NCBI RefSeq assembly: GCF_035594125.1
Contig: NC_087178.1
Coordinates: 9,785,001-9,849,000 of the forward strand
DNA from: Scylla paramamosain
Taxonomy: Eukaryota; Arthropoda; Malacostraca; Decapoda; Portunidae
Reading direction: 5' to 3'
DNA: 64,000 nt
Below are positions 37,583 to 51,273 of the stretch, piece by piece; the stretch's first letter is position 1; each line of letters opens with the position of its first letter. Position numbers and translations under genes: made by a program. The notes under the pieces are model-generated. The model was given only the letters and a program-made list of their open reading frames with translations. It ran no database searches and was not told the DNA's origin.

Positions 37583-40500
37583 AGTGTTTTTGAGCTCGTT
37601 ACATACCAAAACGCTAAAACGCATGCAAAATACATTTTATGGAGAAACAGAATAACATTACCAAATACATGTAATTTGAGTGTTTTTTTTATCATTTGAT
37701 GTATAAAAACGCTTAAACACATACAAAGAACCTTATGTTTGGGAAACGAAAGAACATTACGAAAAACGTGTATTATGAGTGATTTTTAAGTTCCTTCGGT
37801 ACCAAAAAGCTAAAACCCACAAATAACACTCTTTAGAAAAATAAATAAATAACAAAAAATTGGGATTCTTTTTTTTTTTGGTTATTCATCTTCATAGGTA
37901 CCGAGATGCTAAAATTCTGCCAAAATTCACGGAATTTATGTGGAAAAAAGAATATTATTATAGAAGTTAATTATAGCTTTTTTTTCGGATTGTTATGTAC
38001 CAAACCCTAAAGTGCATACAAAGCCACCTATATAAGGAAGTTAAAGGACTTTACCAGAAACCTGTCTTTTCAGTGTTTTTCAGCATGTTAGGCACCAAAA
38101 CGATAAATAATATGGAAGTCAGTCAATATGTAAATCGAAAAGAAAATTACTGAAAACGTGTCTTTTCAGTGTTTTACGTAGAAAAACGCTAAAGAGGATA
38201 CAAACCATCCTATATGAAGAAATAGAATAACATTACCAAAAAGATATATTTTGAATGTTTTTGAGCTTGTTACCTACAAAAAATGCAAAAATGTATGTAA
38301 AGCACTCTATATTAGGAAACAAAAGGACATTAAGGAGAAACGTGTATAATGAGTGTTTTATAGTTTTAAAAGAATGACAAGGCAATAAACGCAAAAAACT
38401 CGTGTATATAGAGAAATTTCTTAAATACCAAAATGAATAAATGCATGAATAACACTTTTTTTTTTAGATAAACAGAACTACCTTACCAAATTGCGTATTT
38501 TGAGTATTTTTCACATTCTTAGTTACGAAAATGACAAATTACATGCGAAACTACCATCATTTGGGGAAAAAAATGACATTACCAGAAAAGTGTCTTTTGA
38601 GTGTTTCTCAGCGTGATATGCAAGAAAGCACTAAAAAGCAGAACGATCACATTACATGGGAATAAAACCAACTTTTACGAAGAATTTGCTTTTAAGTGTC
38701 TATTAACCCCTTATATACCAAACCGCTAAAAGATTTTGCCAATATGTGTTTTTGAGCTCCTTACATACCAAACTGCTAAAACGCATGCAAAACAAACTTT
38801 ATGGAAAAACAGAATAACATTACCAAAAACATGTATTTTGAGTGTTTTTGATCATGTTATCTATAAAAACGCTAAAATACATGTAAAGAACATTATGTTT
38901 GGGAACCAAAAGGACATTACGAGAAACGTGTATTATGAGTGTTTTTTTAAGTTCCTTAAGTAGCAAAAAGGTAAAACCCACAAATAACACTATTTATTTA
39001 GAAAATAAAAAAATAAAAAAAATTAAATAAATAGGATTTTTTTTAAAATTCATATTCATAGGTACCGACATGCCAAAATTCTGGGAAAATTCAGGGCAAT
39101 TATGTGATAAAAGAATATTATCCAAAAATTTAATATCAGCTTTTTTTACGAACTGTTATCTACCAAACCCTAAAGTGCATGCAAAGCCTCCTATATGAGG
39201 AAATTAAACGACCTTAAAAGAAGTCTGTCTTTTGAGTGTTTTTCAGAATTTTAGTCACCAAAAATAAGTAACTCACTTTATATGGGAATCCAAAACAAAA
39301 CTACTGAAAACGTGTCTTTTCAGTGATTTACGTAGAAAAACACTAAAACGGATGCAAACCAACCAATATAAAAAAAATAGAAAAACATTACCAAAAATGT
39401 ATATTTAGAGTGTTTTTGAGCTTGTTACCTACAAAAAACGCGAAAATTGATGCAAAGCACTCTATATTAGGAAATAAAAAGGACATTGCAAGAAAAGTGT
39501 ATAATGAGTGTTTTATAGTTCAAAAGAACAAAAAGGCAAAAAACGCAAAAAGATGTGGATATGGAGAAGTTTCCTAGATACGAAAATGCCAAACTCATGA
39601 ATAACATTCCTAATTGAGAAACAGAACAACCTTACTAAATGCGTGTATTTTGAGAGCTTTTTACATTTTTAGTTACCAAAACCCCAAATTGCATGCGAAA
39701 CCAGCTTTATGTGAAAAAAAAAAATGACATTACCAGAAAAATGTCTTATGAGTGTTTTTGAGCATGATAGCCAATAAAGCACTAAAAAGCAGGGCAATCA
39801 CATTACATTTGAATAAAGCCAATTTTTATCCTTTAAGTGTTTTTGAGCTCCTTATATACTAAACCGCTAAAACGCATGCAAAACAAACTTTATGGATAAA
39901 CAGAATGAAATTACCAAAAGCATGTATTTTCAGTGTTTTTGATCATGTTATCTATAAAAACGCTTAAATACATGAAAAGAACCTTATGTTTGGGAAACAA
40001 AAGGACATTACGAGAAACGTATATTATGGGTGTTTTTAAGTTTGTTAAGTACCAAAAACCTAAAACCCACTCTTTATTTAGGAAAAATAAATAAATAAAT
40101 ATAAAAATAAAAATAAATTTTTTTTTTTTTTTTGTTATCTTCATAGGTACCGAAATGCCATAATTCTGGGAAAATTCAAGACAATTATATGATATGAGAA
40201 TATTATCAAAAAAGTTGATTTTAGCTTTTTTTTCGGACTGTTATGTACCAAACCCTAAACTGCATGCAAGGCCTTTTATATAAGGAAATTAAACGACCTT
40301 ACCAGAAATCTATCTTTTCAGCATATTAGGTACCAAAATGATAAATAATAAGGAACTCACTTTATATGGGAATCCAAAACAAAATCATTGAAAACGTGTC
40401 TTCCCAGTGTTTTACGTAGAAAAACGCTAAAATGGGTGCAAACCAACCAATATCAAGAAATAGAAAAAAACATTACCAAAAAGGTATATTTTGAGTGTTT

Positions 40501-43500
40501 TTGAGCTTGTTACCTACAAAAAAAAAAAAAAAACGCTAAAATTGATACAAAGCACTCTACATTGGGATACAAAGGGACATTGCGAGAAAAGTGTATAATG
40601 AGTGTATTATAGTTCAAAAGAACAACAAGGCAAAAAACGCAAAAACTCGTGTATATGGAGAAGTTTCCTAGATACCAAAATGCTGAAACTCATGAATAAC
40701 ACACTTAATTGAGAAACAGAACAACCTTACCAAATTCGTTTGAGTGTTTTTCATATTCTTAGTTACCAAAAACCCAAATTTCATGCACAACCAGATTTAA
40801 GTGGGAAAATATAACATTTCCAGAAAAATGTCTTTTGAGTGTTTTTGAGCGTGATAGGCAATAAAGCACTAAAAACCAGGGCAATCACTTTTCATTGGAA
40901 TAAACCCAATTTTTACCAAGAACTTGCCTTTAAATGTTTTTGAGCTCCTTATATACCAAACCACTAAAATGCATGCAAAACAACCTTTATGGAGAAACAG
41001 AATAACATTACCAAAAACATGTAGTTTGGGTGTTTTTTATCATATTATCTATAAAAAAGCTTAAATACATGGAAAGAACATTATGTTTGGGAAACAAAAG
41101 GACATTATGAGAAACGTGTATTATGAGTGTTTTTTTTTTAAGTTCCTTAAGTACCAAAAAGCTGAAACCCACAAATAACACTCTTTATTTAGAAAAAAAA
41201 AAAATAGAATTTTTCTCTTCCATCTTCATAGGTACCGAGATGCCAAAATTTTAGGAAAATTCAGGAAAATTATATGAACAAAATAATATTATCAAAAAAG
41301 TTAATTTTAGCTTTTTTTTTCGGACTGTTATGTACCAAACCCTAAAGTGCATGGAAAACCTCCTATATGAGGAAATTAAACGAACTTAACAGATATCTGT
41401 CTTTTGAGTGTTTTTCAGCATGTTAGGCACCAAAACGATAAATAATAAGGAACTCACTCTATATGGGAATCCAAAACAAAGTTACTGAAAATGTATCTTC
41501 TTAGTGTTTTACGTAGAAAAACGCAAAAAAACTTGTGTATATAAAGAAGTTTCTTAGATACCAAAATGCTGAAACTCATGAATAACAATCTTAATTGAGA
41601 AACAGAACAACCTAAGCAAATGCCTGTATTTTGAGTGTTTTTCATATTCCCAGTTAGCAATACCCAAAATAGCATGCGAAACTAGCTTTATGAGGAAAAA
41701 AATGACATTAACAGAAGTGTCTTTTAATTGTTTTTTTTTTAGCGTGTTAGGCAATGAAGTACTAAAAAGCAGGGCAATCACATTACATGGGAATACATCC
41801 AACTTTTACCAAGATTTTGCCAATATGTATTTTTGAGCTCCTTACATACCAAACCGCTAAAACGCATGGAAAACAAACTTTATGGAGAAACAGAATAACA
41901 TTACCAAAAACATGTATTTTGAGTGTTTTTGATAATCTTATCTATAAAAATGCTTAAATACATGCAAAGAACCTTACGTTTGGGAAACAAGGACATTACG
42001 AGAAACGTGAATTATGAGTGTTTTTAAGTTCCTTGACTACTAAAAATCTAAAACCCACAAATAACACTCGTTATGTAGAAAAAATAAAAAATAAAAAATA
42101 AATAAAGAAAAGGATTTTCTTTTTTTTTTTTTTGTTATTCAACTTCATAGGTAACGAGATGCCAAAATTCTGGGAAAAATTAGGGCAATTATATGATAAG
42201 AGAATATTATCAAAAAAAGTTGATAATAGCTTTTTTTCGGACTGTTATGTACGAAACACCAAAGTCCATGCAAAGCCTCCTATATGAGGAAATTAAATGA
42301 CCTTACCAGAATTCTGTGTTTTGAGTGTTTTTCAGCATGTTAGGCACCAAAACGATAAATAATAAGGAACTCACTCTATATGGCAAACCAAAACAAAATT
42401 ACTGAAAACGTGTCTTCTCATTGTTTTACGTAGAAAAACGCTAAAACGGCTGCAAACCAATCAATATCAAGAAGTAGAAAAACATTACCAAAAAGGTATA
42501 TTTTGAGTGTTTTTGAGCTTACCTACAAAAAAAAACGCGAAAATTGATGCAAAGCACTCTATATTGGGAAACAAAGGACATTGCGAGAAAAGTGTATAAT
42601 GAATGTTTTATAATTTAAAAGAGCCACAAGGCAAAAAACGCAAAAACTCGTGTATATGGAGAAGTTTCCTATATACCAAAATGCTGAAACTCATGAAAAA
42701 CACTCTTAATTGAGAAACAGAACAACTTTACTAAATGCGTGTATTTTGAATGCTTTTCACATTCTTAGTTACGAAAATCCCAAATTGCATGCCCAACCAG
42801 CTTTATGTGGGAAAAATATGACATTACCAGAAAAGTGTCTTTTAAGTGTTTTTTGAGCGTGATAGGCAATAAAGCACTAAAAACCAGGGGAATCACTTTA
42901 CATGGCAATAAAATCAATTTTTACCAAGAACTTGCCTTTAAGTGTTTTGAGCTCCTTAGATACCAAAACGCTAAAACGCATGCAAAACACACTTTATGGA
43001 GAAAGAGAATAGCATTACCAAAACATATATTTTGAGTGTTTTTTATCATGTTACCAATAAAAACGCTTAAATACATGCAAAGAACCCTATTTTTGGGAAA
43101 TGAAAGGACATTGCGAGAAACGTGTATTACGAGTGTTTTTTAAGATCATTATTTACCAAAAAGCTAAAAGCCACAAATAACACTCTTTATTGAGAAAAAA
43201 TAAATAAATAAAAAAAATACGATATTTTTTTCTTTCTTTTACATCTTCACAGGTATCTAGATGCCAAAATTTGGGCAAAATTCATTAAATTATGAGTTAA
43301 TTATCAAAAAAATTTAATTTAGGTTTTTTTTTTTTCGTACTGTTATGTACGAAACCCTAAAGTGCATGCAAAGCCACCTATATGGGGAAATTAAACGTCT
43401 TTGCCAGAAAACTGTCTTATGAGTGTTTTTCAGCTTTTTAGGCACCATAACCGTAAATAACATGCAAGTCACTCTATATGGGAATCTAAAACAAAATTTC

Positions 43501-46500
43501 TGAAAATGTGTCTTTTCGATGTTTTACGTAGAAAAACGCTAAAACGGATGCAAACCAACCAATAAGAAGAAATAAAATAACATTACCAAAAAGGTACATT
43601 TTGAGAGTTTTTGAGCTTGTTACCTACAAAAAACGCGAAAATGGATGCAAAGCACTCCCTATTGGGAAACAAAAGGACATTACGAAAAACGTGTATAATG
43701 AGTGTCTAATTATTTTTGAGCAAAAGAACTTGTGGTTCACCAGAACCACAAGTCAAAAAACGCAAAAACTAGTGTACATAAAGAAGTTTCTTAGATACCA
43801 AAATGCTGAAACTCTTGAATAACAATATTAATTGAGAAACAGAACAATCTTACCAAATCCGTGTATTTTGAGTGTTTTTCACATTCATAGTTAGCAAAAC
43901 CCCAAATAGAACGCGAAACTATGTTGGAAAAAAAATGACATTACCAGAAGTGTCTTTTGAGTGTTTTTGAGCGTGTTAGACAATAAGTCACAAAAAAACA
44001 GGGCAATCACATTACATGGGAATAAAACCAACTTTTTACCAAGAACTTGCTTTGAAGTGTTTTTGACCTCCTTAGAAACCAAAACGCTAAAACGCATTCA
44101 AAAAATCATTTATGGAGATGGAGAATCATTTTGATCATGTTACCTACAAAAAACGCTTAAATACATGCAAAGAACCCAATGTTTGGGAAACGAAGGGACA
44201 TTACAAGAAACGTGTATTAGGACCGTTTTTAAGTTCCTTAAGTACCAAAACGTTAAAACCCACAAATAACACTCTGTATAGAGAAAAAATAAATAAATAA
44301 AAATAGCCTTTTTTTCTTATATTGATTTTCATAGGTACCAAGACGCCAAAATTCTGCCAAAATTCAGGGAATTTATGTGGAAAAAAGAACATTATCAAAA
44401 AAGTTAATTATAGCTCTTTTTCGGATTTTTATGTACCAAACTCTAAAGTGCATGCCACCTATATAAGGAAGTTAAACGACTTTACCAGAAAGCTGTCTTT
44501 TCAGTGTGTTTCAGCATGTTAGGCACCAAAACGATAAATAATATGGAAGTCAGTCTATATGTGAATCCAAAACAAAATTACTGAAAACGTGTCTTTTCAG
44601 TGTTTTAAGTAGAAAAACGCTAAAACGGATGCAATCCAACAAATATGAAGAAATAGAATAACATTACCAAAAAGTGTTTTTGAGCTTTTTACCTACAAAA
44701 AACGCGCAAAAGGATGGAAAGCACTCTATATTGGGAAGCAAAAGGACATTACGAGAAACGTGTATAATGAGTGTTTTATAGTTTCACAAGAACCACAAGG
44801 CAAAAAACGCAAAAACTCGTGTATATAGAGAAGTTTCTTACATACCAAAACGCTAAAACTCATGAATAACACTTTTAATTGAAAAAAAAGAACTACCTTA
44901 CCAAATGTGTGTATTTTGAGTGTTTTTCACATTCTTAGTTACGAAAATCCCAAATTACATGCGAAACTAGCTTTATGTGGTAAAAAATTGACATTACCAG
45001 AAAAGTGTCTTTTGAGTGTTTTTCAGCGTTATATGCAAAAAAAAAACACTAAAAAGCAGAACAATCACATTACATTGGAATAAAACCAAATTTTACGAAG
45101 AACTTGCCTCTAAGTGTTTTTTAACTCCTTACATACCAAAACGCTAAACACAAGCAAAACAACCTTTATGGAGAAACAGAATAACATTACTAAAAACATG
45201 TATTTTGATTGTTTTTGATCATGTTACCTATAAAATCGCTTAAATACATGCAAAGAAATGTTTGTGAAGCGAAAGGACATTACGAAAATCGTGTATTATG
45301 AGTATTTTTAAGTTCCTTAAGTACCAAAAATCTAAAACCCACAAATAACACTTTATAGAGAAAAAAAAAAAAATAAAAAAATAGATATTTTTTTTTTGTT
45401 ATTCATCTTCATAGATAACGAGATGCCAAAATTCTGAGAAATTTCTGGGAAATTATATGAAAAAAAAACAAAAAAAATCATTTTAGCTTTTTCTGGAGTT
45501 ATGTACGAAGTGCATGCAAACCCACCTATATGGGTAAGTTACACGACTTTACAAGAAATGTGTCTTTGGGTGTTTTCAGCAATTTCAACAGTATTACTGA
45601 AAACGTGTCTTTTCAGTTTTAGCGTAGAACGCTAAAACGGATGCAAACCAACGAATATGAAGAAATAGAATAACATTACAAAAAAGTTGAGTGTTTTTGA
45701 GCTTGTTACCTAAAAAAACGCAAAAATGAATGCAAAGCGGTCTATATTGGGAAAGAAAAGGATATTACAAGAAAATTGTATAATGAATGTATTAATAGTT
45801 TTCAAGAACCATAAGGCAAAAAACGCAAAACTCGTATATATGGAGAAGTTTCTTAGACACCAAAATGCTGAAACTCATGAATAATACTCTTAATTAAGAA
45901 ACAGAACAATTTTAGGAAATGAGTGTATTTTGAGTGTTTTTTTTTCACATTCTTAGTGGTCCAACCCCAAATTACATGCGAAACTGTGGAAAAAAAATGA
46001 AATTACTAGAAAAGTGTCTTTTTAGTGTTTTTTCAGCGTGTTAGACAATTAAGCACTAAAAAGCAGGGCAATCACATTACATGGGAATATAACCAACTTT
46101 TACCAAGAACTTGCCTTTAATTTTTTTTTGAGCTCGTTACATACCAAAACGCTAAAACCCATGCAAAACACCCTTTATGGAAAAACAGAATAACATTATC
46201 AAAAACATGTATTTTGAGTGTTTTTGAGCTTGTTACCAATAAAAATGCTTAAATACATGCAAAGAACCCTATGTTTGGGAATGAAAGGACATTACGGGGA
46301 ATGTGTATTATGAATGTTTATAAGTTCCTTAAGTACGAAAAAGCTAAAACCCATAAATAACACTCTTTATAGAGAAAAAAATAAGAAAAAAATAAAAAAT
46401 AGCATTTTTTTTATTGATCTTCATAGGCACTGAGATGCCAAAATTCTGGGAAAATTCAGGAAAATTATGTGAAAAAAATATTATGAAAGAGGTTAATTTT

Positions 46501-46528
46501 AGCTTTTTTTTTGGACTGTTATGTACCA

Positions 46529-46626
46529 AACCATATATTATAGTACCAATATATACCATATATACCAATAATATACCAACCATATACCAATAATATACCA
46601 TATATTATAGTAACAATATATTATAG
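46529..46626. repeat. AT-rich ataccaatat block, superunit B
   Basis: Homologue of 25099-25196. Here accatatattatag occurs twice and flanks the atatacca repeats, a more regular form than in A. It again marks the boundary between decamers and pentamers. Confidence 0.8.
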
Positions 46627-49600
46627 AAAATATGGGAATAAAAAACATTATCAAAAACATGTGTTTTCAATCTTTTTGAGCTTCTTACGTACCAAAACGC
46701 TAATACGTTTGCAAAACACTCTTTATGGAGAAACAGAATAAAATTCCCAAAAACAAGTATTTTATGTGTTTATGAGCTTGTAACGTAGAAAACGCAAAAA
46801 TGCATGCAAAGTAACCTTTATGAGGAAATGAAACGATGTTTCCAGAAACGTGTTTTTTGAGTGTTTAGACACTAAACCGATATAAAGCTTGGAAATCACT
46901 TGATTTAAACAAGAAAAGAACACTAAGGAAAACGTGTCTTTTAAGTGTTTTTGAGCTTATTACATACCAAAAACCTAAGCCGCACGCAAAAAAAATAGAA
47001 AAAAAAATCTTCATGGAGAAACATAATAACATTACCAAAAACTTGTAATTGGAGTGTATTTCTCATTGTTAGGTACACATGCAAAGCATGCGAAAGGAAA
47101 CGAGTTTTCCAGAAAGGTGTCTTTTCAGTGTTTATGAATGTTCTACCTCCAAAAAAATTAAAAGCATGGAAATCACACTGTAATGGAAAACAAAACATTA
47201 ACAAAAATGTCTCTTTTCAGTATTTTTGAGCAACTTAGGTATCAGAACGCTAAAACGCATGCAAAACACCCTGGATGGAGAAAGAGAATAACATTACCAA
47301 AAACAAGTTTTTTGATTGTTTTTGAGGCTGTTACGTGAAAAACGTCAAAATACATTCCAAGTACCCTATTTGGTTAAATGGAAAAAAAAATATTACGAGA
47401 AAGGTGTTTTTTTTTTTTTTACCTCTTAGGTAACAAACCGCTAAAAGGCAATAATTAGCACTCTATATAAAAAAAAACAATATTTCCGAAAACATGTATT
47501 TTGAGTGTATTTCACATTGTCAGGTACCAAAACTCCAAAATGCAAACAAAACACCCTATAGGGTGAAAGAAAACGAGACTTCAAGAAAAGTGTCTTTTGA
47601 TTGTTAATGAGTGCGTTAGACACGAAAACGAAAAAAAAGAAACAAAAAAACACCCTATATGGGAAAACAACACATTACCAGAAACTTTTTTTTTTTTGCA
47701 CTGTTTTTGAGCAACTTATGTACCAAAACTTTGAAACGCATGTAAAATATTATTAATAACATTAAGAAAATAAGTATTTTGAGTGTTTTTTCAACTTGTT
47801 TCGTAGAAAAACGACAAAAAGTAAGCACAGTACCCTAAATGGGGAAATGAATAAACATTACGAAAAACGTGTATTATGATTATTTTATTAGTTTCATAAG
47901 TACCAAAACGCTATGAATGAGTATGAATAACACTCTATAGAGAGAAACAGAATTACATTACGTATTATTTTGAGTGTATATCATATTGTTAGGTTTTTAA
48001 ATTCGTGGAAAGCACCCTATATGGAGAAAGGAAACGAGATTTCCAGAAACGTGTTTTTTTTTTTAATATTTATGTGCGTGCAGACACCCAAACGATAAAA
48101 AAAAAGGAGGGAAAGTATCCTATATGGGAGAACAAGACATTACCAAAACGTCTCTTTATAGTGTTTTTGAGCTACTTACGTACCAAAAACGCTGAAACGC
48201 TTGCAAAAAAGAAAAAAAAATCATGAAGAAAAGTATAAGTATCAAAAACGTGTTTTTGTTTGTTTTTGAGCTTAGTACGTGGAAAAAAGCCAAAATGCAA
48301 GCAAAAGACTCTGTAATATTAAACGAAAAGACATTAGGAAAAAGGTGTATTATGAGAGTTTTAGAGCTTCTTAGGTAGCAAAATACTAAAACGCATGAAT
48401 TTTATAGTGCACTTTATATCGACAAATCAGAACAACATTAACAATAATTTTTTATTTGGGTGTTTTTTTTTTCATAATTAGGTACCAAAATGCCATAATG
48501 TATTCACAGTCACCTATATATGGAAACAAAACTACATACTAGAAAAATGTTTTTTGATGGTTTTTTATTTATTTATTTTTTTTTTTCGTATAAGGCATCA
48601 TAACGCTAAAAAAAAAAAAAAACATAGAAATCACCCTATATGGGAATATACATGTAAAACAACATTACGAACAAGTGTCTTTTCAGGGTTTTTGAATTTC
48701 TTTAGCACCAAAACTCTAAAACATGTTACGAAAAACAAGTATTTTGAGTTTTTTTGAGCTTGTTACGTAAACAAACACCAAAATATATGCAAAGTCCTCT
48801 ATTTTGGGAAACGAAATGACATTATGAAAGATGTATTATAATCGTTTTTTTTTTTTTTTACCTTTTTAGGTACAAAGACGCTAAAACGCATTGACAGCAC
48901 TTAATAAAAAAAAAAAAAAACATTACCTAAAACTTATATTTTAAGTGTATTTAACAAAATGCCAAAATGCATGCAAAGCAACGTATATGGCAATATAAAA
49001 CATCATTACGAAAAAACGTGTCTTTTGAATGTTATACACTTTATGGAGAAAAAGAATAATATTACAAAAAATAACTATTTCGAGTGTTTTTAGCGTGTTA
49101 CGTACAAAAATGCAAAAATGCATGAAAATAACGTTATATGGGGAAACGAAAGGACATTACGAAGAAAATCTATTATAAGTGTTTTTGAACATCTTAGGTA
49201 ACAAAATGCTGAAACTCAAGAATAGTACTCGATATCGAGACCAACTAACGTGTATTTTGAGTTTCACATTAATAAATAGCAAATCGCCAAAATGCATCGA
49301 AAATCCTCTATATGGGTAAAAACGAGATTTCCAGAAACGTATCTTTTAAATGTTTTTGAGCGTGTTAAGCACCAATACGCTAAAAAGCATGGAAATCACC
49401 TTATTTGGGAATACAAAACGAGTTAACGAAAAACATGACTTTTTGAGTGTTTTTGAACTTCTTATGTACCAAAAAGGTAAAATGCATGCAAAACACCCTT
49501 TATGCAGAAAACAGAATAACATTACCAAAAACAAGTATTTTGAGTGTTTTTGAGCTTGTTACAGAATAACACCAAAATATATGAAATGTATAATATGTGG

Positions 49601-50404
49601 GGAAACAAAAAAGACATTAGAAGAAAAGTGTATTATAAGTGTTTTTGAGCTTCCCAGGTACCGAAATGCGAAAACGCGTTAATACCACCTTATACAAAGA
49701 AACAACAACATTAACAAAAACCGTGCAATTTGAGTGTTTTCTTTTTTTTTTACACATTGTTAAGTACCAATATATTTGGAAACGATACTACATTTCAAGA
49801 AATGTTTTTTTTTTTTTTAGTGTTTAAAATGCAATGGTAAACACCCTAAATTGGAATAGAAAACAACTTTACCAAAAAACGTGTCTTTTGAGTGTTTTTC
49901 AGCCTCTTACGTACCGAAACCCTAAAAAAGCATGCAAAACACCTTTCATGTAGAAGAATATCATTACCAAAAACAAGTATTTTGAGAGTTTTTTGAGTTT
50001 GTTGCATACAAAAACATTAAAATGGATGCAAAATAATCTTAATAGGTAGACGTAATGACATTACGAAAAACATGTATTATAATTATTTTTTTTAACATTT
50101 TAGGTATTGAAACGCTAAACATATAAACAGCACTCTATGAAGAAACAGAACAACATTAACAAAAACGTGTGTTTTGAGCATATTTCACATTATTAGGTAC
50201 CGAAACGCCAAAATGCATGGAAAGGCCTTGATATGGGGAAATGAAATTGTTACAAGAAAGCATGTTTCGAAACGAAAAGACTTTACGAGAAACGTGTATT
50301 ATGAAAGTTTTTGGTTCTTAGGTACAAAAACGCTAAAACGCATGAATAACACTTGATATGAAGACACATAACATTATTAATAACATATATTTTGAGTCTA
50401 TTTC
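46627..50404 (+). repeat. Superunit B, degenerate pentamer tract
   Basis: Homologue of 25197-28866. It retains 201 bp (49229-49429, about two monomers) that A lacks and lacks about 40 bp seen at 27305-27345 and a similar stretch near 27655. No decamer-specific insertions and no gene are seen. Confidence 0.72.
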
Positions 50405-51269
50405 GCTCAAAAAGACCAAAGAGAAACGTTTTTGGTAATGATGTTTCTTTTTTCCATATAGGGTACTTTTCATGCTTTTTTAACCGTTTTGGTGCCTAAC
50501 ACGCTCATAAACACTCAAAAAACACATTTCTGGATATATCGTTTGCGTACATTTTGGCATTTTGGTACCTAACCATGTGAAATACACTCAAAATGCAAGT
50601 TTTTATAATGTTAATTTTCTCCATATATTTAGGCGTTTTAGCGTTTCAGTACCTAAGAAACTGAAAAAAACACTCATAACACAAGTTTCTCGTAATGCGT
50701 TTTTGTTTCTTCAGATCGTGTAATCAAGGATTTTGGCGTTTTTCTAGGTAATAAGCTCAAAAACTCTCAAAATACTTGGTTTCAGTAATATTATCATGTT
50801 TTCTACATGAAGAGTGTTTGCATGCATTTTTGCGTTTTGGTAATTAACAAGATCATAATCACTCAAAAAAACATGTTCCTGGAAATGTCTTTTTTTTTTT
50901 CCTCATATAGGGTACCTTACTTATATTTATGCATTTAATTACTTAACAGTGTAAAAGAATACACAAAGCACGTTTGTTTTTTCTTTTGATGTTGTTCTGT
51001 TTCTCCATTTAGAGTGTTATTACAGGGTTTTCGCGTTTTCGTAGACAGGAAACTCAAAAACACTCATAACACACATTTCTCGCAATGTCTTTTCATTTCC
51101 TCATTCTTTGCATGCATTTTGGCGATTTTGTACGTAACAAGCTCAAAAGCATTTAAATACTTGTTTTTAAAAGGGTGTTTTCCATTCGTTTTATGGTTTT
51201 TGTACATAAATAGCTCAAAAACACACCAAACACACGTTTTTAGAAATGTTGTTTTGCTTTCCCCATGGA
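50405..51269 (-). repeat. Superunit B, inverted tail
   Basis: Homologue of 28867-29757, with a short deletion near 50540 (gtttgcgtac instead of the longer A version). It ends ctttccccatgga at the B/C junction. No gene is seen. Confidence 0.8.
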
Positions 51270-51273
51270 GGAA

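Larger units (their letters stand above)
34250..46528 (+). repeat. Superunit B, forward decamer block 2 (split by the retrotransposon)
   Basis: Homologue of 16070-25098, interrupted by the element at 34352-37570. Decamers resume at 37571 with aacttgccttta agtgttttt and run to the AT-rich block at 46529. No other gene or element is seen in 37583-46528. Confidence 0.82.
29762..51273 (+). repeat. Superunit B (21.5 kb), with full-length retrotransposon
   Basis: Second copy of the large unit, 21,512 bp. It keeps the block order of superunit A and adds the retrotransposon at 34352-37570. By eye it is nearer to C than to A. B and C share the insertion, a 35-bp deletion (between aaaacaac at 30620-30627 and tcattac) and many single-base variants. 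Confidence 0.9.

Noticed and set aside
36958..37722. 254-codon minus-strand ORF over the reverse transcriptase (and 57036-57713)
   Set aside because: Antisense shadow of the conserved reverse transcriptase frame running into satellite; no family resemblance.
49228..49239. Perfect 12-bp palindrome CTCGATATCGAG
   Set aside because: Single occurrence inside the stretch absent from A; a palindrome of this size can occur by chance in 64 kb and nothing around it suggests a site.
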